A stretch of DNA of 64,000 bases from Planotetraspora kaengkrachanensis (GTDB lineage: Bacteria > Actinomycetota > Actinomycetes > Streptosporangiales > Streptosporangiaceae): assembly GCF_016862895.1 (NCBI RefSeq), contig NZ_BONV01000006.1, forward strand, positions 226,157 through 290,156, written 5' to 3'. The notes under the pieces are model-generated. The model searched no databases. It was not told the origin of the DNA and worked only from the letters and a program-made list of their open reading frames with translations. Made by a program: the position numbers and the translations under genes. Within the stretch, counting starts at the first letter, position 1. Every line of letters begins with the position of its first letter. This document shows, one piece after another, positions 62,852 through 64,000 of the stretch.

Positions 62852-64000
62852 TCACTCAGCCGCGGGCCGCCAACCGATGTCTGCGAATGCCTGCGACGCC
62901 CAGTGCCGTACGAGGGGCAGATCGGATAGCTGGGATTCGTTGAGGATGGTTTCCTTGAAAAGATTCAGCGTTCTGGCCCGGAAGTCGGGTGTGAGTCGTT
63001 CACGATCGGCGGCGATCTGCCGCAGGACGCGAGCCAGGTAGGCGTCGCGACTCACCGTGTCCTCATCCGGGCGACTCCGCTGGATGACCGACAGGCAGTC
63101 CTCGTACGCCTGCTGGAGGTCGACGCCCCCGGTAGGGCGGCTGGAGGCGATCCACAGTCTGGTGATGGCATTGGTGACGGAGAGCGCCTGATCTGCGGAA
63201 AGGGTGGCAAAGGCGGTCGTTGCCTCCACGTCGTTGAGGTCACGTCTGTCCGCGTCGTCCATCTCGCGAGTGATGGGCGCGAGGGCGTGCCAGGCGATGT
63301 CCCCGGCCAGATCGCAGGTGAAGTGGCTCTCCCTGATCAGGTGTTGCGTGTCGACCTGACGCCAGCCCAGCCACTGTCTTCTGGCGTCATCAGGTGGGAA
63401 ATGGAAGATCCAGAAGGCGTCGAGTTCGGGAGCTGCTCGAGGCTCATCTTCGGTCAGGCTGATGGAGACATCGCGCTCGTTGTCGTGCCAGGTCCGATCG
63501 AGGGTCAGGACGTGAGCGAGGTTCCGCCAGGCTTCCGCGACGAACTGCGATCTCCACAGCAGGGCGTGGCGTCGCCACTCGGCCGCTGGAAGGGGCGAGT
63601 GGGGGAACAGTTCGTGTCCGGCGACTGGGCCGCCGATCAGTGCGATCAGAAGGAGCAGGTTCGCGGAGTAGGCGGCATGCCGGGCCGGGGCGTTGAGGCG
63701 GGCGGGCTGATAGGAGTCGTGGGCGGTGTCCCGGTTCGGGTCGAGGGCGCTGCTGAAGGCGGTGAGCAGCAGGTCGCGGAGCAGCAGTCGCTGGTCGCGG
63801 GAGAGCCGCCGCGTGAGGGTGGCGAGGAATTCGATGATTTGGCCGCGGATCGTCAGGGGTGCGAAAGAAAGGAGAGCCCGTAGGAAGCCGTCATCCGTGG
63901 TGTGCCTGCTGCGGGTCACCGCGATGGTGGCAAGATCGGCGAGTTCGCGCATGATCAGCCGGGCGACGAGGAACTCACCGAACGTCGCGTGCAGGAAGGG
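62852..64000 (-). CDS. Partial NACHT/STAND-type protein, C-terminal part
   Basis: Minus-strand coding is open to the window end. The last bases read PFLHATFGEFLVARLIMREL, the FxHxTFxEFLxA motif at the end of the winged-helix part of bacterial NACHT/NLR-like proteins. The remaining ~360 residues are helical with no repeat or membrane segment obvious and end ADIGWRPAAE. The N-terminal NTPase part lies outside the window. It converges on the MFS gene with a 9-bp gap. Confidence 0.6.
   Translation of the reverse strand, partial: PFLHATFGEFLVARLIMRELADLATIAVTRSRHTTDDGFLRALLSFAPLTIRGQIIEFLATLTRRLSRDQRLLLRDLLLTAFSSALDPNRDTAHDSYQPARLNAPARHAAYSANLLLLIALIGGPVAGHELFPHSPLPAAEWRRHALLWRSQFVAEAWRNLAHVLTLDRTWHDNERDVSISLTEDEPRAAPELDAFWIFHFPPDDARRQWLGWRQVDTQHLIRESHFTCDLAGDIAWHALAPITREMDDADRRDLNDVEATTAFATLSADQALSVTNAITRLWIASSRPTGGVDLQQAYEDCLSVIQRSRPDEDTVSRDAYLARVLRQIAADRERLTPDFRARTLNLFKETILNESQLSDLPLVRHWASQAFADIGWRPAAE

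Overview
This is a GC-rich actinomycete chromosome segment. Evidence: strong third-position G/C, many GTG and TTG starts, mycothiol-type (TIGR03083) proteins, an F420-type LLM oxidoreductase, PASTA-less Ser/Thr kinases with single transmembrane anchors, a CU044_5270-family protein and NACHT STAND NTPases. The mix resembles Streptosporangiales, but no rRNA or tRNA is present, so the genus is inference only.

Layout. 0-6.3 kb: FabF-type ketosynthase, two TIGR03083 proteins, a DUF6199-like membrane protein, a MazG-like protein, a SnoaL-like protein, a HAD phosphatase and an Fmt-like formyltransferase. 6.4-12.1 kb: an apparent antibiotic-resistance cassette, namely a short leader ORF with a strong Shine-Dalgarno, an OtrA/Tet-type ribosomal protection GTPase and two overlapping ABC half-exporters. 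12.3-16.8 kb: an ECF sigma factor with its CU044_5270 partner, a lipoprotein, a GNAT enzyme, a helix-hairpin-helix protein and a SigX5/SigG-like sigma factor. 16.9-21.3 kb: a frameshifted SDR, an IS630 transposase tail, an alpha/beta hydrolase with tandem operators, DUF1990 and YndJ proteins, and a hydroxyacid dehydrogenase.

21.4-42.8 kb is the main find: a roughly 21 kb pentose-oxidation (Weimberg-type) island. The plus-strand operon carries a Zn-alcohol dehydrogenase, a XylB-like D-xylose dehydrogenase, an IlvD/Edd sugar-acid dehydratase, a XylX-like FAH-fold dehydratase, a 2-oxoglutarate semialdehyde dehydrogenase, a Gfo/Idh/MocA oxidoreductase and an LLM oxidoreductase. The converging minus-strand operon carries a tautomerase, an epimerase, an SMP-30 lactonase, an aldo-keto reductase and a GH3 glycosidase. 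A LacI regulator diverges from an ABC sugar importer (binding protein plus two permeases, no ATPase) followed by a cytosolic GH5. Related CGAAA/TTTCG palindromes lie at the promoters, suggesting that one LacI protein co-ordinates uptake of a glycoside, its intracellular hydrolysis and oxidation of the pentose to 2-oxoglutarate.

42.8-48.4 kb: a membrane protein, DUF1697, a PhyH-type dioxygenase, a cyclase-family protein, and an epimerase divergent from a LysR regulator. 48.7-55.5 kb: an NAD-dependent DNA ligase, a HIT protein overlapping a membrane NACHT NTPase, and a GMC oxidoreductase with a perfect 9-bp inverted repeat at its start. 55.5-60.8 kb: two receptor-like Ser/Thr kinases (one with a SapA-like extracellular domain displaced by a frameshift) flanking a threonine aldolase and a DUF1905 protein. 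60.9-64 kb: a MarR-MFS efflux pair and the 3' part of a second NACHT-type protein that runs off the window.
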